Assembly: GCA_963698715.1 (NCBI GenBank)
Contig: CAVORW010000001.1
Coordinates: 496,001-560,000 of the forward strand
Reading direction: 5' to 3'
Length of the DNA: 64,000 nt
Origin: CAWHJB01 sp963698715
GTDB taxonomy: Bacteria; Chloroflexota; Anaerolineae; Anaerolineales; UBA4823
In this document: in pieces, positions 17,638 to 26,204 of the stretch
How positions within the stretch are numbered: position 1 is the first letter of the stretch
How the letters are laid out: the number at the start of each line of letters is the position of its first letter
Made by a program: the position numbers and the translations under genes
The notes under the pieces: model-generated
Database searches by the model: none
The model's input: only the letters and a program-made list of their open reading frames with translations
Told to the model about the DNA's origin: nothing

Positions 17638-18921
17638 TCAGCTGGCGTCCATGGCTTCTAGCGCCAGTTCCAGCTCTGCCAGCGCCCGGCTCAGCTTGCA
17701 CATTGGGGTTTTCTGTTGTTTTTGCCCGCAGCCGGCGGATTTTGCTTCTAAGACGCGCCGGATTACCGCCGGGTCATTCCCGGATTGATGGATTTCGTTG
17801 AGCTCGGCAATAACCAGCCGCCGGCTGATCGGTATCTGATGACGGGCAAGGATTTGCTTAAAGATCGGGTAGTCTTCGGCCAGGTCCATTGTGACCAACT
17901 CAAACCCGTGCTGGGCGACAATCATGCGGGCTGAATAGCGCATGATATTGTAAAAGAACATCTGGTAGTCTTCCTGGCGCGGTTCGATCAAGATGATATC
18001 CACTGCAGGATGGCTGCGGCGCAGCTGCTTGATGTGATAGTGCAAACCGGCGTGGCTCAAGATGCGGATGGTCTGGTTCGCAATCGATTGAATGCCTTTT
18101 TCGCTTAGGTGAGCGCCTTTTTCGCTGGAGGATTTATTTTTGCGATCCAGCAGCGTAATCGGGTTGCGGCTGTGGTTATCGAACGGCACCAGCGGGTTGA
18201 TGCAAACAACCAGGGTGGCGCCGCGTTCAATCGCCAGGTCTAGACTGGCTGTGCCGCGCAAACCACCATCTACATACTCATCCTCCTCGATCCGGACGGG
18301 TTTGTAGAGCACTGGCAGGGCCGATGAAGCCGCAACAGCCAGCGAAATTGGAACGTCACTGCGAGTATGGCGACCAAACACTGCTCGATCGCCAGTGTCC
18401 AGGTCAGTGGCGATGATATACAGCTCTCGAGCCAGGTCGTCGAAATTGTTGCTGTGGCCCAGCTCGCTCAGCGATTTGCGGATGTAGGCTTCCAGATTCA
18501 AACCGTCGTAAAGCCCGGGAGGAAGTGCTTCGCTCAGGCTCCAGATTAAGTCGAAGAGGGTCATATCATCCAGATTGCTCAGGTAATAAGCCCAGGTTTT
18601 GGCCAGTTTTGCAGGCAGGCGCGTGCTCCAGTTCAACAACGAGCGCCAATCCAGGCCGAAGATGTGCTGGCGTTCGATCGGTTTCAGGTCCAGATGTTGG
18701 CCCGCCAGGATCCTGAGCATTTCTTCGGGACTGACACCATTTGCCAGGTAGGAGCCTACCAGAGCACCCGCACTGGTACCAACGTAGATGTCAAAATCGT
18801 TGACGGTTCGATCCACAAGCAGATCGTCGATCGCTCGCAAAGCACCGATCTCATATACGGCCCCAGTCAAACCCCCTCCTGCCAGCACGAGGGCCGTTTT
18901 TCCATTCTTGCTTGCTGCCAT
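17638..18921 (-). CDS. Patatin-like phospholipase
   Basis: 427-aa patatin-fold lipase. The oxyanion loop (LAGGGLTGAVYEIGAL) is near residue 13, the nucleophile elbow GTSAG near 48 and the catalytic Asp in DGGLRG near 210, giving the Ser-Asp dyad of this family. It hydrolyses acyl esters of phospholipids or related lipids in the cytoplasm or at the membrane. About 170 extra residues follow the core domain, including RREDYQMFFYN-like segments without a recognised domain. Start ATG 18921 is preceded by GGGGAG. It has its own consensus promoter at 19043-19071 and is divergent from the alcohol dehydrogenase. Confidence 0.85.
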   Translation of the reverse strand: MAASKNGKTALVLAGGGLTGAVYEIGALRAIDDLLVDRTVNDFDIYVGTSAGALVGSYLANGVSPEEMLRILAGQHLDLKPIERQHIFGLDWRSLLNWSTRLPAKLAKTWAYYLSNLDDMTLFDLIWSLSEALPPGLYDGLNLEAYIRKSLSELGHSNNFDDLARELYIIATDLDTGDRAVFGRHTRSDVPISLAVAASSALPVLYKPVRIEEDEYVDGGLRGTASLDLAIERGATLVVCINPLVPFDNHSRNPITLLDRKNKSSSEKGAHLSEKGIQSIANQTIRILSHAGLHYHIKQLRRSHPAVDIILIEPRQEDYQMFFYNIMRYSARMIVAQHGFELVTMDLAEDYPIFKQILARHQIPISRRLVIAELNEIHQSGNDPAVIRRVLEAKSAGCGQKQQKTPMCKLSRALAELELALEAMDAS

Positions 18922-19042
18922 AAGAGTCTCGCTCCCCTTATTGTTTACCTGGCTCGACGAAAATCGCAAAGACTGTTCTTGAATCCAAAGACAGGCGTTT
19001 CTGGAAAACCAAAATCGATCTTACGATTGGGGTATCAATCCA

Positions 19043-19071
19043 ACTATAGCATTGAGATGATAGCGTGTCAA
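19043..19071 (-). promoter_or_regulatory. Sigma70-type promoter of the patatin gene
   Basis: On the minus strand TTGACA (19071-19066), a 17-bp spacer and TATAGT (19048-19043). This gives a leader of about 115 nt before the patatin start. In the same 320-base gap the plus strand offers only a weak TTGGGT (19142-19147), 16 bp, GATAAT (19164-19169) for the alcohol dehydrogenase. Confidence 0.65.
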
Positions 19072-19242
19072 TGTCACCCAAATAGCCCTGAGCAGGTTGC
19101 AAGCGGCCTGGCTTGCCACTTTGATCGATCCGATCCTGGGTTTGGGTAACTGGGAAATTCTGGGATAATCCCCCCAGATTTAGGGTAATTTTTCAATGAT
19201 TTTTATGAGCTTGGTTTGTTCTAACGCTTATGGAGGGTAAGT

Positions 19243-20409
19243 ATGTGGTTTTTTCGAAGCTCGTTCATTGTCTTTGGAGATGACGCACTCAGCTGGCTGG
19301 CCCAGTTCTCCGGGCAGAGAGCTTTTATCGTAACCGATGCAACCATGCAGAGGCTGGGCTTCGTTCAGCTGGTCCAGGACCTGCTGAAACAGGTTGGTAT
19401 CGAAGACCAGGTGTTTGCAGAAGTTGAGCCAGACCCATCCTTGGAAACCGTCCAGCGCTGCGCAGACCGGATGAGTGCCTACAGCCCAGATTGGATCATT
19501 GGCCTGGGGGGAGGCTCGTGCCTGGATGCTGCCAAAGCCGCCTGGTTTCTGTATGAAGTCCCGGGTACTGACCTGGAGTCGGTTACCCCGCTGACCGAGT
19601 ATGGTCTGCGCGCCAAGGCCCGCTTGATTACCATCCCGACTACGGCTGGTTCCGGGGCAGAAGTGACTGGCGGCGCAGTGCTTAGAGATGTCAGCAATCA
19701 GCGCAAGCTGGAAATGTCCACGTACGAGATCATTCCTGACTGCACGATCGTCGACCCCCGGTTTTCGGCTGGGATGGATGCCCGTTTGACGGCTGACACC
19801 GGGATTGATGCGCTCACCCATGCGGTTGAGGGTTACAGCTGCACATTTGCCAACGATTTCAGCGATGCCCTCTGTTTGCAGGCCGCTCGCTCCATTTTTC
19901 GGTACCTGCCGCGGGCCGTAAAATCTGGAGCAGGTGATCCCGAAGCCCGGGAAAAGATGGCAAATGCAGCCACGATGGGGGGCCTTGGGATCGGGAACAG
20001 CCATATTGCCCTGGCGCACGCGCTCGGCCACACCCTGGGAGCAGTCTTTGGTATCCCTCATGGCAGGGTTACTGGTTTATGTCTGCCGTACAGCATCGAA
20101 TTCACTGCTGCCAGTGGGAGCGGACGTTATCTCGAATTGGTTGAAGCGATTGGTCTGCAGTCCGCTGACGAAAAGCAGGCAGGATTTGTCCTGGCGCAGG
20201 CAGTACGTGAGCTGTTGGTAGAGTTGGGGCAGCCCCTAACGCTGGCTGAGGCTGGTATCTCGCAGGCTGAGATGGAGGCGAACCTGGACGGATTGTGCGA
20301 TCGAATTGAAATCGACCCTGCCTTGGGAACGTGTAGGCGGTTCCCATACCGGGAGGAAATAAAACGCCTGTTGATCTACAGCTTTAGCGGCCAGGTAGTG
20401 GATTTCTAA
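19243..20409 (+). CDS. Iron-containing alcohol dehydrogenase
   Basis: 388-aa group III (Fe-dependent) alcohol dehydrogenase. GLGGGSCLDAAKA (about 87-99) binds the NAD(P) pyrophosphate; TIPTTAGSGAEVT follows; the metal ligands lie in DTGIDALTHAVEGY (about 186-199) and LAHALGHTLGAVFGIPHG (about 253-270). Expected reaction: reduction of an aldehyde to an alcohol or the reverse. GGAGGG precedes the ATG. The stop codon directly abuts the ATG of a patatin gene, and the gene lies beside an acyl-reductase operon, so a fatty aldehyde is an attractive but unproven substrate. Confidence 0.88.
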   Translation: MWFFRSSFIVFGDDALSWLAQFSGQRAFIVTDATMQRLGFVQLVQDLLKQVGIEDQVFAEVEPDPSLETVQRCADRMSAYSPDWIIGLGGGSCLDAAKAAWFLYEVPGTDLESVTPLTEYGLRAKARLITIPTTAGSGAEVTGGAVLRDVSNQRKLEMSTYEIIPDCTIVDPRFSAGMDARLTADTGIDALTHAVEGYSCTFANDFSDALCLQAARSIFRYLPRAVKSGAGDPEAREKMANAATMGGLGIGNSHIALAHALGHTLGAVFGIPHGRVTGLCLPYSIEFTAASGSGRYLELVEAIGLQSADEKQAGFVLAQAVRELLVELGQPLTLAEAGISQAEMEANLDGLCDRIEIDPALGTCRRFPYREEIKRLLIYSFSGQVVDF

Positions 20410-21186
20410 ATGCAAACTGCAAAACGTAAACTGGTGGGATTGGCCTTGGGTGGAGGTGTCGTTCGCGGTCTGGCGCACCTGGGAGTCCTGGCTGTCCTCG
20501 AACAGGCTGGTATTCCGATCGACTTTATCAGCGGCACGAGTGCTGGCTCGATCATCGGAGCGACCTACAGCGCTGGGGCGAGCATTGAAACCATCAAAGC
20601 CTTTGCGATGAATTTGCGTTGGTGGCACGTGGCCCGGCCGGTTTGGCCTGCCCAGGGCCTGGTCAGCTTCGACAAGATGAGCGAGTGGCTGGTGGAAAAA
20701 ATTGGCGATCTGGAATTTTCCGATCTCAAAACCCCGTATGCTGCCGTGGCGACCGATTTAGAGAGCGGCTTACCCGTTAAGCTCCATACAGGCCGGCTGG
20801 CTCCCGCTGTCCAGGCCAGTTGCTCGGTCCCAGGTCTGGTCAGGCCGGTTCGGTTGGACGGACGCTTGTTAGGTGATGGCAGCCTTTCCAACACCATCCC
20901 TGTGTCGATTTTGCGAGAAATGGGCGCCGATTACGTGATCGGAGTGGATATTTTCAGACCCGCAATCCGCCGAAGATTGGGGCCGCTGGGTATGGGTTTT
21001 ACGGCACTGGAAATTCTGGTCGAACGGGCCGGGGGCGGGATTGACCAGGCTGATTGCTTGATTGCGCCCAAATTAGCCGGAAAAACTTACTTCAGGTTTT
21101 CCAAAAAGGAGGAGCTGTATGCATTGGGTTGGGAAGCGGCTCAGGAAAAATTGCCCGAGATCCGGTCTGCGCTTGGGCTGGATTGA
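20410..21186 (+). CDS. Patatin-like phospholipase, RssA/YchK type
   Basis: 258-aa compact patatin protein: LALGGGVVRGLAHLGVL (oxyanion loop with the DGGG-R-G layout), SGTSAGSIIGA (nucleophile Ser) and LLGDGSLSNTIP carrying the catalytic Asp. It lacks the long C-terminal region of the patatin at 17638 and belongs to the short bacterial RssA/NTE-like group. TAAATG joins it to the alcohol dehydrogenase gene, so the two are almost certainly co-transcribed and translationally coupled. It probably releases acyl chains from membrane lipids. Confidence 0.87.
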   Translation: MQTAKRKLVGLALGGGVVRGLAHLGVLAVLEQAGIPIDFISGTSAGSIIGATYSAGASIETIKAFAMNLRWWHVARPVWPAQGLVSFDKMSEWLVEKIGDLEFSDLKTPYAAVATDLESGLPVKLHTGRLAPAVQASCSVPGLVRPVRLDGRLLGDGSLSNTIPVSILREMGADYVIGVDIFRPAIRRRLGPLGMGFTALEILVERAGGGIDQADCLIAPKLAGKTYFRFSKKEELYALGWEAAQEKLPEIRSALGLD

Positions 21187-21254
21187 GCCTCGCTATTTGT
21201 CGGCAGCCATTCGGATGACTTTCAAATTGCCAGCCTGGCTCCCATCCGGATAAG

Positions 21255-21902
21255 TTAGCGCCGCAGCCGAATTTGTACCAGCAACATACCAGCCGCCAGG
21301 GCCAGCAGGCTGGCGACCATAATAATCTGCGGACGGATATCCCCGGGTGGCGGCACGCTGGGATGCAGCTTGAAAATGACCGCGTTGGCGGGCTCCAGCA
21401 CCACATCTTTGGGCAGGCCGTCATGTTCTCGCACCAGGTAGGCAGTCAGCTGCCAGTATTGTTCGGTAGTCAGGTAGCCCGGATTCCACCAGGGCATGGT
21501 TTCCACCAGGTAGAGGAATAAATCCTGGGCGTTCTCAAAGCGGGTTAATAAGGTCCCTTCCAGCACAGGCGGGCAGCAAGTTTCCGAAAAAGAAAAGCCC
21601 CAGGGTGGGTGATCCGGGCCATGGCAGCCGGACTGCCAGCAATAAGAATCTTCGTCCCAAACCGCCCGCCATTCTTCGGTCAAACCCTGGCCTCGGTCGC
21701 CATGGCAAGCCATGCAGACCTGGTAGTAGACTTGAGCACCCAGGTCGGCCTGGCTGGGATTTTCCGGCAGCGGCGGGGCAGCCAGGCGGTCCATGGCCGG
21801 GGTAGGTGTGAGCTCCTGAGCTGCTGCAGCACCTGCTCCACAGGCGCCAAACAATCCGGTGATGAGCAGCAAGATAAGTAGTGGGCGCATGCGGGTAAGC
21901 AT
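21255..21902 (-). CDS. Membrane-anchored c-type cytochrome
   Basis: Exported cytochrome. Signal sequence about 1-30 (RPLLILLLITGLFGACG, with a possible lipobox cysteine), one standard heme site CMACH and a second cysteine-histidine motif CWQSGCH with four residues between the cysteines, which is unusual. PWWNPGYLTTEQYWQLTAYL is the usual C-terminal helix of class I cytochromes c. A final hydrophobic helix with a basic tail anchors it. The start is uncertain: ATG at 21941, 21902 or 21890, none with a clear ribosome site; 21902 best fits the signal peptide. Role: electron carrier outside the membrane; partner not identifiable locally. Confidence 0.75.
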   Translation of the reverse strand: MLTRMRPLLILLLITGLFGACGAGAAAAQELTPTPAMDRLAAPPLPENPSQADLGAQVYYQVCMACHGDRGQGLTEEWRAVWDEDSYCWQSGCHGPDHPPWGFSFSETCCPPVLEGTLLTRFENAQDLFLYLVETMPWWNPGYLTTEQYWQLTAYLVREHDGLPKDVVLEPANAVIFKLHPSVPPPGDIRPQIIMVASLLALAAGMLLVQIRLRR

Positions 21903-22000
21903 AGTTGAGATCCGCACTACCGGCAAGTGAAGAATGTTCATTCTTTGCTATGACAAAGGGTCAACTCGGCCAGGTGATGGCCTGAACAAGTAGATACGCT

Positions 22001-22702
22001 TTATCCAGCAGTTAAGGCATCCGGTTGGGGGTGCAGAACCAGCAGGCCGGCCCTTCGCTCGACAGGCATGGAGAAAGGGAAGCGATCGAGCTTTAAGGCA
22101 AGCTCGAGGTCCTCGCCCGAGAAATCTTCCCCTGGCAGACCGGTGAACAACTGTCCCGCAAAAGACCGGCGCACCCGATCCAGGAAGGGTTGGGGGTCGG
22201 GCTGCTGGCCTAGCAGGAGCGCAGCCAAATAGTCGGCGCAGGCAATATCCTCATCCCCATCTCGATTTTCGTGAATACCTGTGACGACAAACGCAACGCG
22301 GTCCGGTTCGAGCCGTTGAATGGCATCAACAGTTGCCCGGGCGCACACAAAACTGGCTGCATAGAGCTGGTCTGCGCCAGTGCTGCGTACTACACCCTGG
22401 GTTCCAGCTCCAGTGCGTTGGATCAATCGTTTGCCGCCCAGGTCCAGGTTCAACAGATCTGCCGGGGAATTGCCAAAGTCAAAGCCAGCCGGTCTCAACC
22501 CGTCGACTTCGCCCATAACCAGAGAGCCCGGCTGTCTCTCGCGCAGTGCCAGGGCTTCTTCCACCCTGCTCACCAGCATGATCTCCTCAACACCGGCGGC
22601 GAACGCATAGGCAGCTGTGGTGAAGGCCCGCAAGACATCAATAACCACCACCAGACCGGTAGCCCGGTGGCAATCGTCCAGGGTCATTTGTGTAATTTTC
22701 AT
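22001..22702 (-). CDS. ComB-family 2-phosphosulfolactate phosphatase-like protein
   Basis: 233-aa ComB-family protein: VVVIDVLRAFTTAAYAFAAG near the N-terminus, GSLVMGEVDGLRPAGFDFGN, the SPADLL segment, IQRTGAGTQGVV and VVTGIHENRDGDEDIACADY. In methanogens ComB removes phosphate from 2-phosphosulfolactate during coenzyme M synthesis. Many bacteria without coenzyme M carry such genes, so the substrate here is uncertain. No comA or comC homologue lies in the window. It is a single gene divergent from the metallophosphoesterase. Confidence 0.8.
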   Translation of the reverse strand: MKITQMTLDDCHRATGLVVVIDVLRAFTTAAYAFAAGVEEIMLVSRVEEALALRERQPGSLVMGEVDGLRPAGFDFGNSPADLLNLDLGGKRLIQRTGAGTQGVVRSTGADQLYAASFVCARATVDAIQRLEPDRVAFVVTGIHENRDGDEDIACADYLAALLLGQQPDPQPFLDRVRRSFAGQLFTGLPGEDFSGEDLELALKLDRFPFSMPVERRAGLLVLHPQPDALTAG

Positions 22703-22896
22703 AATGGGTTATTCTATCGTATATGGAGGCTTGCGCGCATATTTATAACCAGAGGGTAAACAAGGAGCTTATAGAATGGTTATGGGCCCCGATGCAGCCA
22801 GAGCGAAGATCAATTCTACAATTTTGACGGCTTCCGATGAAGGTTTTAAAGAGCAGGGCTTTCAAGATAAAGGCTTTCAAGATAACGGCCATCAAG
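22703..22896. other. Intergenic region with short tandem repeats
   Basis: Part of a 330-base gap. It contains imperfect tandem copies of a 15-bp GGCTTTCAAGATAA-type unit around 22858-22885 and no gene. The promoter of the next gene follows at 22897. Confidence 0.4.
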
Positions 22897-22925
22897 TTGA
22901 CAAGTTATCGCAATGAGGGTATAAG
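22897..22925 (+). promoter_or_regulatory. Sigma70-type promoter of the metallophosphoesterase gene
   Basis: TTGACA (22897-22902), exactly 17 bp, TATAAG (22920-22925). It lies about 110 bases before the start codon at 23035. Confidence 0.7.
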
Positions 22926-23034
22926 CAGTGCAGCGGGGCGTAATCCGAGAATCAAGCTGATGCGAATGGATTTGCCTCTCTAATCCCATTTTCAAACTCG
23001 CAGGTCATTCGGCCCCTGACGCTCTGTCAGTCAT

Positions 23035-23751
23035 ATGGCGGTGAATTGGATGGAGAAAAAGCCCACAGGACCGATTAAAGTCCTCTCCTTGAGCGATAAA
23101 ATCGTCCGATTCGTGTATAGCCCGCAGGTTCGGTCGCGTTTTAAAAATATTGATCTGATCATTGGTTGTGGTGATCTCCAATATTACTACCTGGAATATG
23201 TTCTGACGGCTTTAAACGCCCCCCTGTTTTTCGTGCGCGGCAATCATGATAAAGTGGTTGAATACAGCGAGGTCGGCCAGCGCACGGCCCCAGGAGGTGG
23301 AATTGACCTGCACCGCAAAGTTTGCCACTACAAGGGATTGCTGCTGGCTGGAGTAGAAGGCTCGCTGCGCTATCGTGTTGGCCAGTTCCAATATACCCAG
23401 GCAGAAATGTGGAATAATGTATTCTCTCTGGTGCCCGGCTTGCTGTATAACCGGCTGCGATATGGTAGATTTCTGGATATGTTTGTAACCCATGCGCCCC
23501 CAGCCGGTATTCACGATCGAGATGACCTGACCCATAGGGGGATCAAAGCATTCCGATGGTTGATCCGGGTTTTTCATCCGGCCTATCATATCCATGGCCA
23601 TATTCACATCTACCAGCCGGATGAGGTCACTGAAACCCTCTTTGGCTCTACCCGGGTGGTTAATGTCTATAGCTATCGTGAAATGGTTATCGACCTGAGT
23701 TCGAAGGATTCTCCGGTCACGACCAGCTCACAAACCGGGCTCACCCCATAA
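23035..23751 (+). CDS. Calcineurin-like metallophosphoesterase with altered motif I
   Basis: 238-aa protein with most metal-binding motifs of the metallophosphoesterase superfamily: IIGCGDLQ, FFVRGNHDK, THAPPAG and HIHGHIHIY. Motif I, normally D-x-H, reads LSLSDKIVR, so the first histidine ligand is absent. Activity may be altered, with fewer ligands on one metal. Substrate unknown. Two possible starts, ATG 23035 and 23050, neither with a good ribosome site. A strong hairpin separates it from the convergent ParB-Usp fusion gene. Confidence 0.78.
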   Translation: MAVNWMEKKPTGPIKVLSLSDKIVRFVYSPQVRSRFKNIDLIIGCGDLQYYYLEYVLTALNAPLFFVRGNHDKVVEYSEVGQRTAPGGGIDLHRKVCHYKGLLLAGVEGSLRYRVGQFQYTQAEMWNNVFSLVPGLLYNRLRYGRFLDMFVTHAPPAGIHDRDDLTHRGIKAFRWLIRVFHPAYHIHGHIHIYQPDEVTETLFGSTRVVNVYSYREMVIDLSSKDSPVTTSSQTGLTP

Positions 23752-23787
23752 AATCAGGCTTTAACGGAATTACTGGAAGCAAAGCAA

Positions 23788-23833
23788 ATGTGGCTGCCGG
23801 TGAGCAGCGTGCTCCGCTCACCGGCAGCCACAT
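23788..23833. terminator. Strong hairpin between converging genes
   Basis: An 18-bp perfect stem (arms 23788-23805 and 23816-23833; arm begins ATGTGGCTGCC) with a 10-base loop. It lies between the metallophosphoesterase (plus) and the ParB-Usp fusion gene (minus); neither side has a long T run. Confidence 0.6.
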
Positions 23834-23933
23834 CCATTACGTGGGTTTGGGTTGCCCCATACCTTAAAACGGGGATTCTTCGCCCACATCAAGATAAAAA
23901 CTTTTCGGTTGTTTCTAGACTCCCACAGAGGGT

Positions 23934-25661
23934 CTAGCGGCAAATCAGGATGGGTTTTTGGCATTCATGCAGGACAGTATCCACCGCACTGCCCAGGACC
24001 ACTTCCAGAACCGGATTGTAACCATAACCGCCCATGATCAGCAGATCGCAGCCCATCCGTTCGCTGACCTTGAGAATAGTCTCTGCGACAGCCCCGCTTT
24101 CTTGAATGAAGTTAGCTTGAACCGGATAGTCTTTTATGTAATTTTGCGCTTCCTGGCTGGTGGCTTCATCGACCCGGCTGCCATCCATCACGGTAACCAC
24201 AGTCAGCTGCAGATCCCACTTGGCAGCGATATAAGTTGCCACATACAGCGCCTCTTTGCCTTTTGGGCTGCCATCGTAGGCCAGCAGCGCGTGGGTCATT
24301 GGCCCATGGGTTTGGGGGGTTGCAAGTATGGGACGCGGGCAGCGCTGGATAATCTCCTGGAAACCCGAGCCCAGACGGCCTAATGGTTGGCGTTCGGGCG
24401 GGTAAGCCAGGTTGACGATGACCAAATCCACCCAGCGTGAGAGATGGCAGATCTGGCGTGAAATTTCGCCAACCGCGATGCTGAAGTTGACGGGTATTCC
24501 GGCTTGCTCGCAGCGCTGAACGAATTCCTGCTTCACGGCCTGGGCAGTTTCACTCTCTTGAGCCTCTGCGTTTTGAACCACATGCAGGCCATGGATCTGG
24601 GCGTTTTCCATCCTGGCAACCAGAATTGCCTGCTCAACTGCGTTCCAGCCACTGGGACGACCGCTGACCGGTACCAATATATCACTGAACAACCGGCCTT
24701 CCTGCCGCTCCTGGCTGCGTGCTTTCCGCCACTGGCCCACCGGCGGACCAGCTTCAAAGCGGTTTAAGGTCGTTGCATCCAGCAACCTCTCCCCAAGTTT
24801 GGCAATGATGGGTTTTGGCCGGAAGCTCTCCACCAGATCGCTGGCAGCATCTGCAGGATCGATTTTCCATCCCAGTTGTTTTTCCAGAGCTGCCCGGTGT
24901 TTTGTCAGCCAAAGATAGAGGTCCGCCTCTGTGCGGTCCGGGAAAGAACGCATAATGCCTTGATCGCGGATGACATCGGTGATCGGGAGATAGACAGTAT
25001 CGTACCAATGCGCTACGGCTTCCAAATAGTCCACTTCCTGGTTCAATTCTATGCCCATGTAATACTGGTGAACTGCGATGTTTTCGAGCAGCTTGGGGTA
25101 TTGTCCGGGAATGGTCACGTTCAGGTCGGACTCTGGGCGCAGCTCGTCCAGGTGGGTTTGCTCCAGGAATTCAGCGTACTCAGCTTTTAAGATCAGCTCA
25201 TCTGGGGTGATATCGGCTGTGAGTGGTACCCGTGTGCGGATTTCGGTCACATAAGCCTGGATCGAAGGAGCGCCCACCTGGCGGGCAACCGAGACACGAT
25301 GGTTCCCATCCTTCACAAAATAAGCGTCCCCGATCTTGTAGACTTCGATTGGGGGCAGCCCCCTGAGGCTGGTGGTAGCCATCTTGACCCGCGCCCAGCG
25401 ATCTGCGCTAACTTCTGAGCGCGGCAAGAAATCGCGCGTAAACTCGGTGTAGCGTCCCACGCTGCCGATAATCGCTTCTAGCGGGATATCCTGCAAACCA
25501 CGCTCGGACCAGCCTTGGATTTTCAGTTTTTGACGCACTTCCTCAAATGAGAGCAGCTGATCTGGCGCACCCGTCAGGCGGCTCAGAATATCTTGGATTG
25601 CGGCTTTATTGCGGGCTTCGTAAAAATCATTGATTGCAGTACCCAAATTTTCTTGCGCCAT
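23934..25661 (-). CDS. ParB-like/DUF4032 protein fused to two universal stress domains
   Basis: 575-aa multidomain protein. Residues about 45-145 form a ParB/sulfiredoxin-like domain with the active-type motif YFVKDGNHRVSVARQVG. Residues about 150-290 resemble DUF4032 (YPKLLENIAVHQYYMG, LYLWLTKHRAALEKQLGW). Two UspA domains follow, about 320-445 (ILVPVSGRPSG) and about 450-575 (HALLAYDGSPKGKEAL ... CDLLIMGGYGYNPV, with the G-x2-G-x9-G-type ATP loop ending GSAVDTVL). Probably a cytoplasmic ATP-binding stress sensor or kinase-like regulator; the ParB domain could bind nucleotide. CCAATC/GATTGG (25678-25693) forms a small hairpin just upstream of AGGAA and the start. Confidence 0.8.
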   Translation of the reverse strand: MAQENLGTAINDFYEARNKAAIQDILSRLTGAPDQLLSFEEVRQKLKIQGWSERGLQDIPLEAIIGSVGRYTEFTRDFLPRSEVSADRWARVKMATTSLRGLPPIEVYKIGDAYFVKDGNHRVSVARQVGAPSIQAYVTEIRTRVPLTADITPDELILKAEYAEFLEQTHLDELRPESDLNVTIPGQYPKLLENIAVHQYYMGIELNQEVDYLEAVAHWYDTVYLPITDVIRDQGIMRSFPDRTEADLYLWLTKHRAALEKQLGWKIDPADAASDLVESFRPKPIIAKLGERLLDATTLNRFEAGPPVGQWRKARSQERQEGRLFSDILVPVSGRPSGWNAVEQAILVARMENAQIHGLHVVQNAEAQESETAQAVKQEFVQRCEQAGIPVNFSIAVGEISRQICHLSRWVDLVIVNLAYPPERQPLGRLGSGFQEIIQRCPRPILATPQTHGPMTHALLAYDGSPKGKEALYVATYIAAKWDLQLTVVTVMDGSRVDEATSQEAQNYIKDYPVQANFIQESGAVAETILKVSERMGCDLLIMGGYGYNPVLEVVLGSAVDTVLHECQKPILICR

Positions 25662-26204
25662 TTTATTTTCCTAACAACCAATCGTTTGATTGGGTATATG
25701 CATGGTAGCTGTTTTGAACCAGCCCTATTCCGAAAGATTTCCTGACTTTGATAGCAGTGATTTTACAAGACTATTTATATGTGCGTGCTGAATAATTATA
25801 CCTGGATCGTCTGATGCCAAATTTTACCCTGGTTTTAGTGGTCCTTTCGGCAAGTCATGCTTGTTTTGTTTGCAAAGAATTTAGCGAAAGAACCGCTTAG
25901 TGGTCTGTCAATATGAGTTCGATAGATGTTTGTGGGCGTAATTCGCCCACAAACATCCATCTAAAACACCTTGACTGAGTACTTAGCCGTGATTGCCTCC
26001 AACTTTCCACAGGAATTCCCGGACAGGGTCCGGCGCGAGAAAAAGCAATACTTGAGAGCCTGGAAGAAGGTCCAAGATTGAGAAGTTAAGTTATACTCGC
26101 TCATAGAGCCGTTAAATCAAGCTTTTCTTAATTTGGGTAGGCAAAAGGCTGTACTGCTCTGGCAGACCTGGGCGAATATGCAATTGGAAAAGAAAGAGGC
26201 ACGC
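25662..26204. other. Intergenic region carrying a palindromic repeat element
   Basis: About 540 bases without a gene. It contains the repeat element 25904-25970 (listed separately), a minus-strand TATAAT (25800-25795) without a good -35, and a TATACT (26092-26097) that may be the -10 of the next gene. Confidence 0.4.
25904..25970. repeat. Palindromic repeat element, family A, copy 1
   Basis: 67 bp aligning without gaps to 39716-39782 with 8 differences. The core is a perfect 14-bp stem (GATGTTTGTGGGCG at 25925-25938, complement at 25944-25957, loop TAATT) followed by the shared tail CCATCTAAAACACC. Confidence 0.75.

Noticed and set aside
19228..20061. 277-codon open frame on the minus strand
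   Set aside because: Antisense to the iron alcohol dehydrogenase, which has full family motifs and a ribosome site.
22845..22890. Short tandem repeats of about 15 bp
   Set aside because: Only two to three imperfect units, no coding or regulatory sign; probably slippage.
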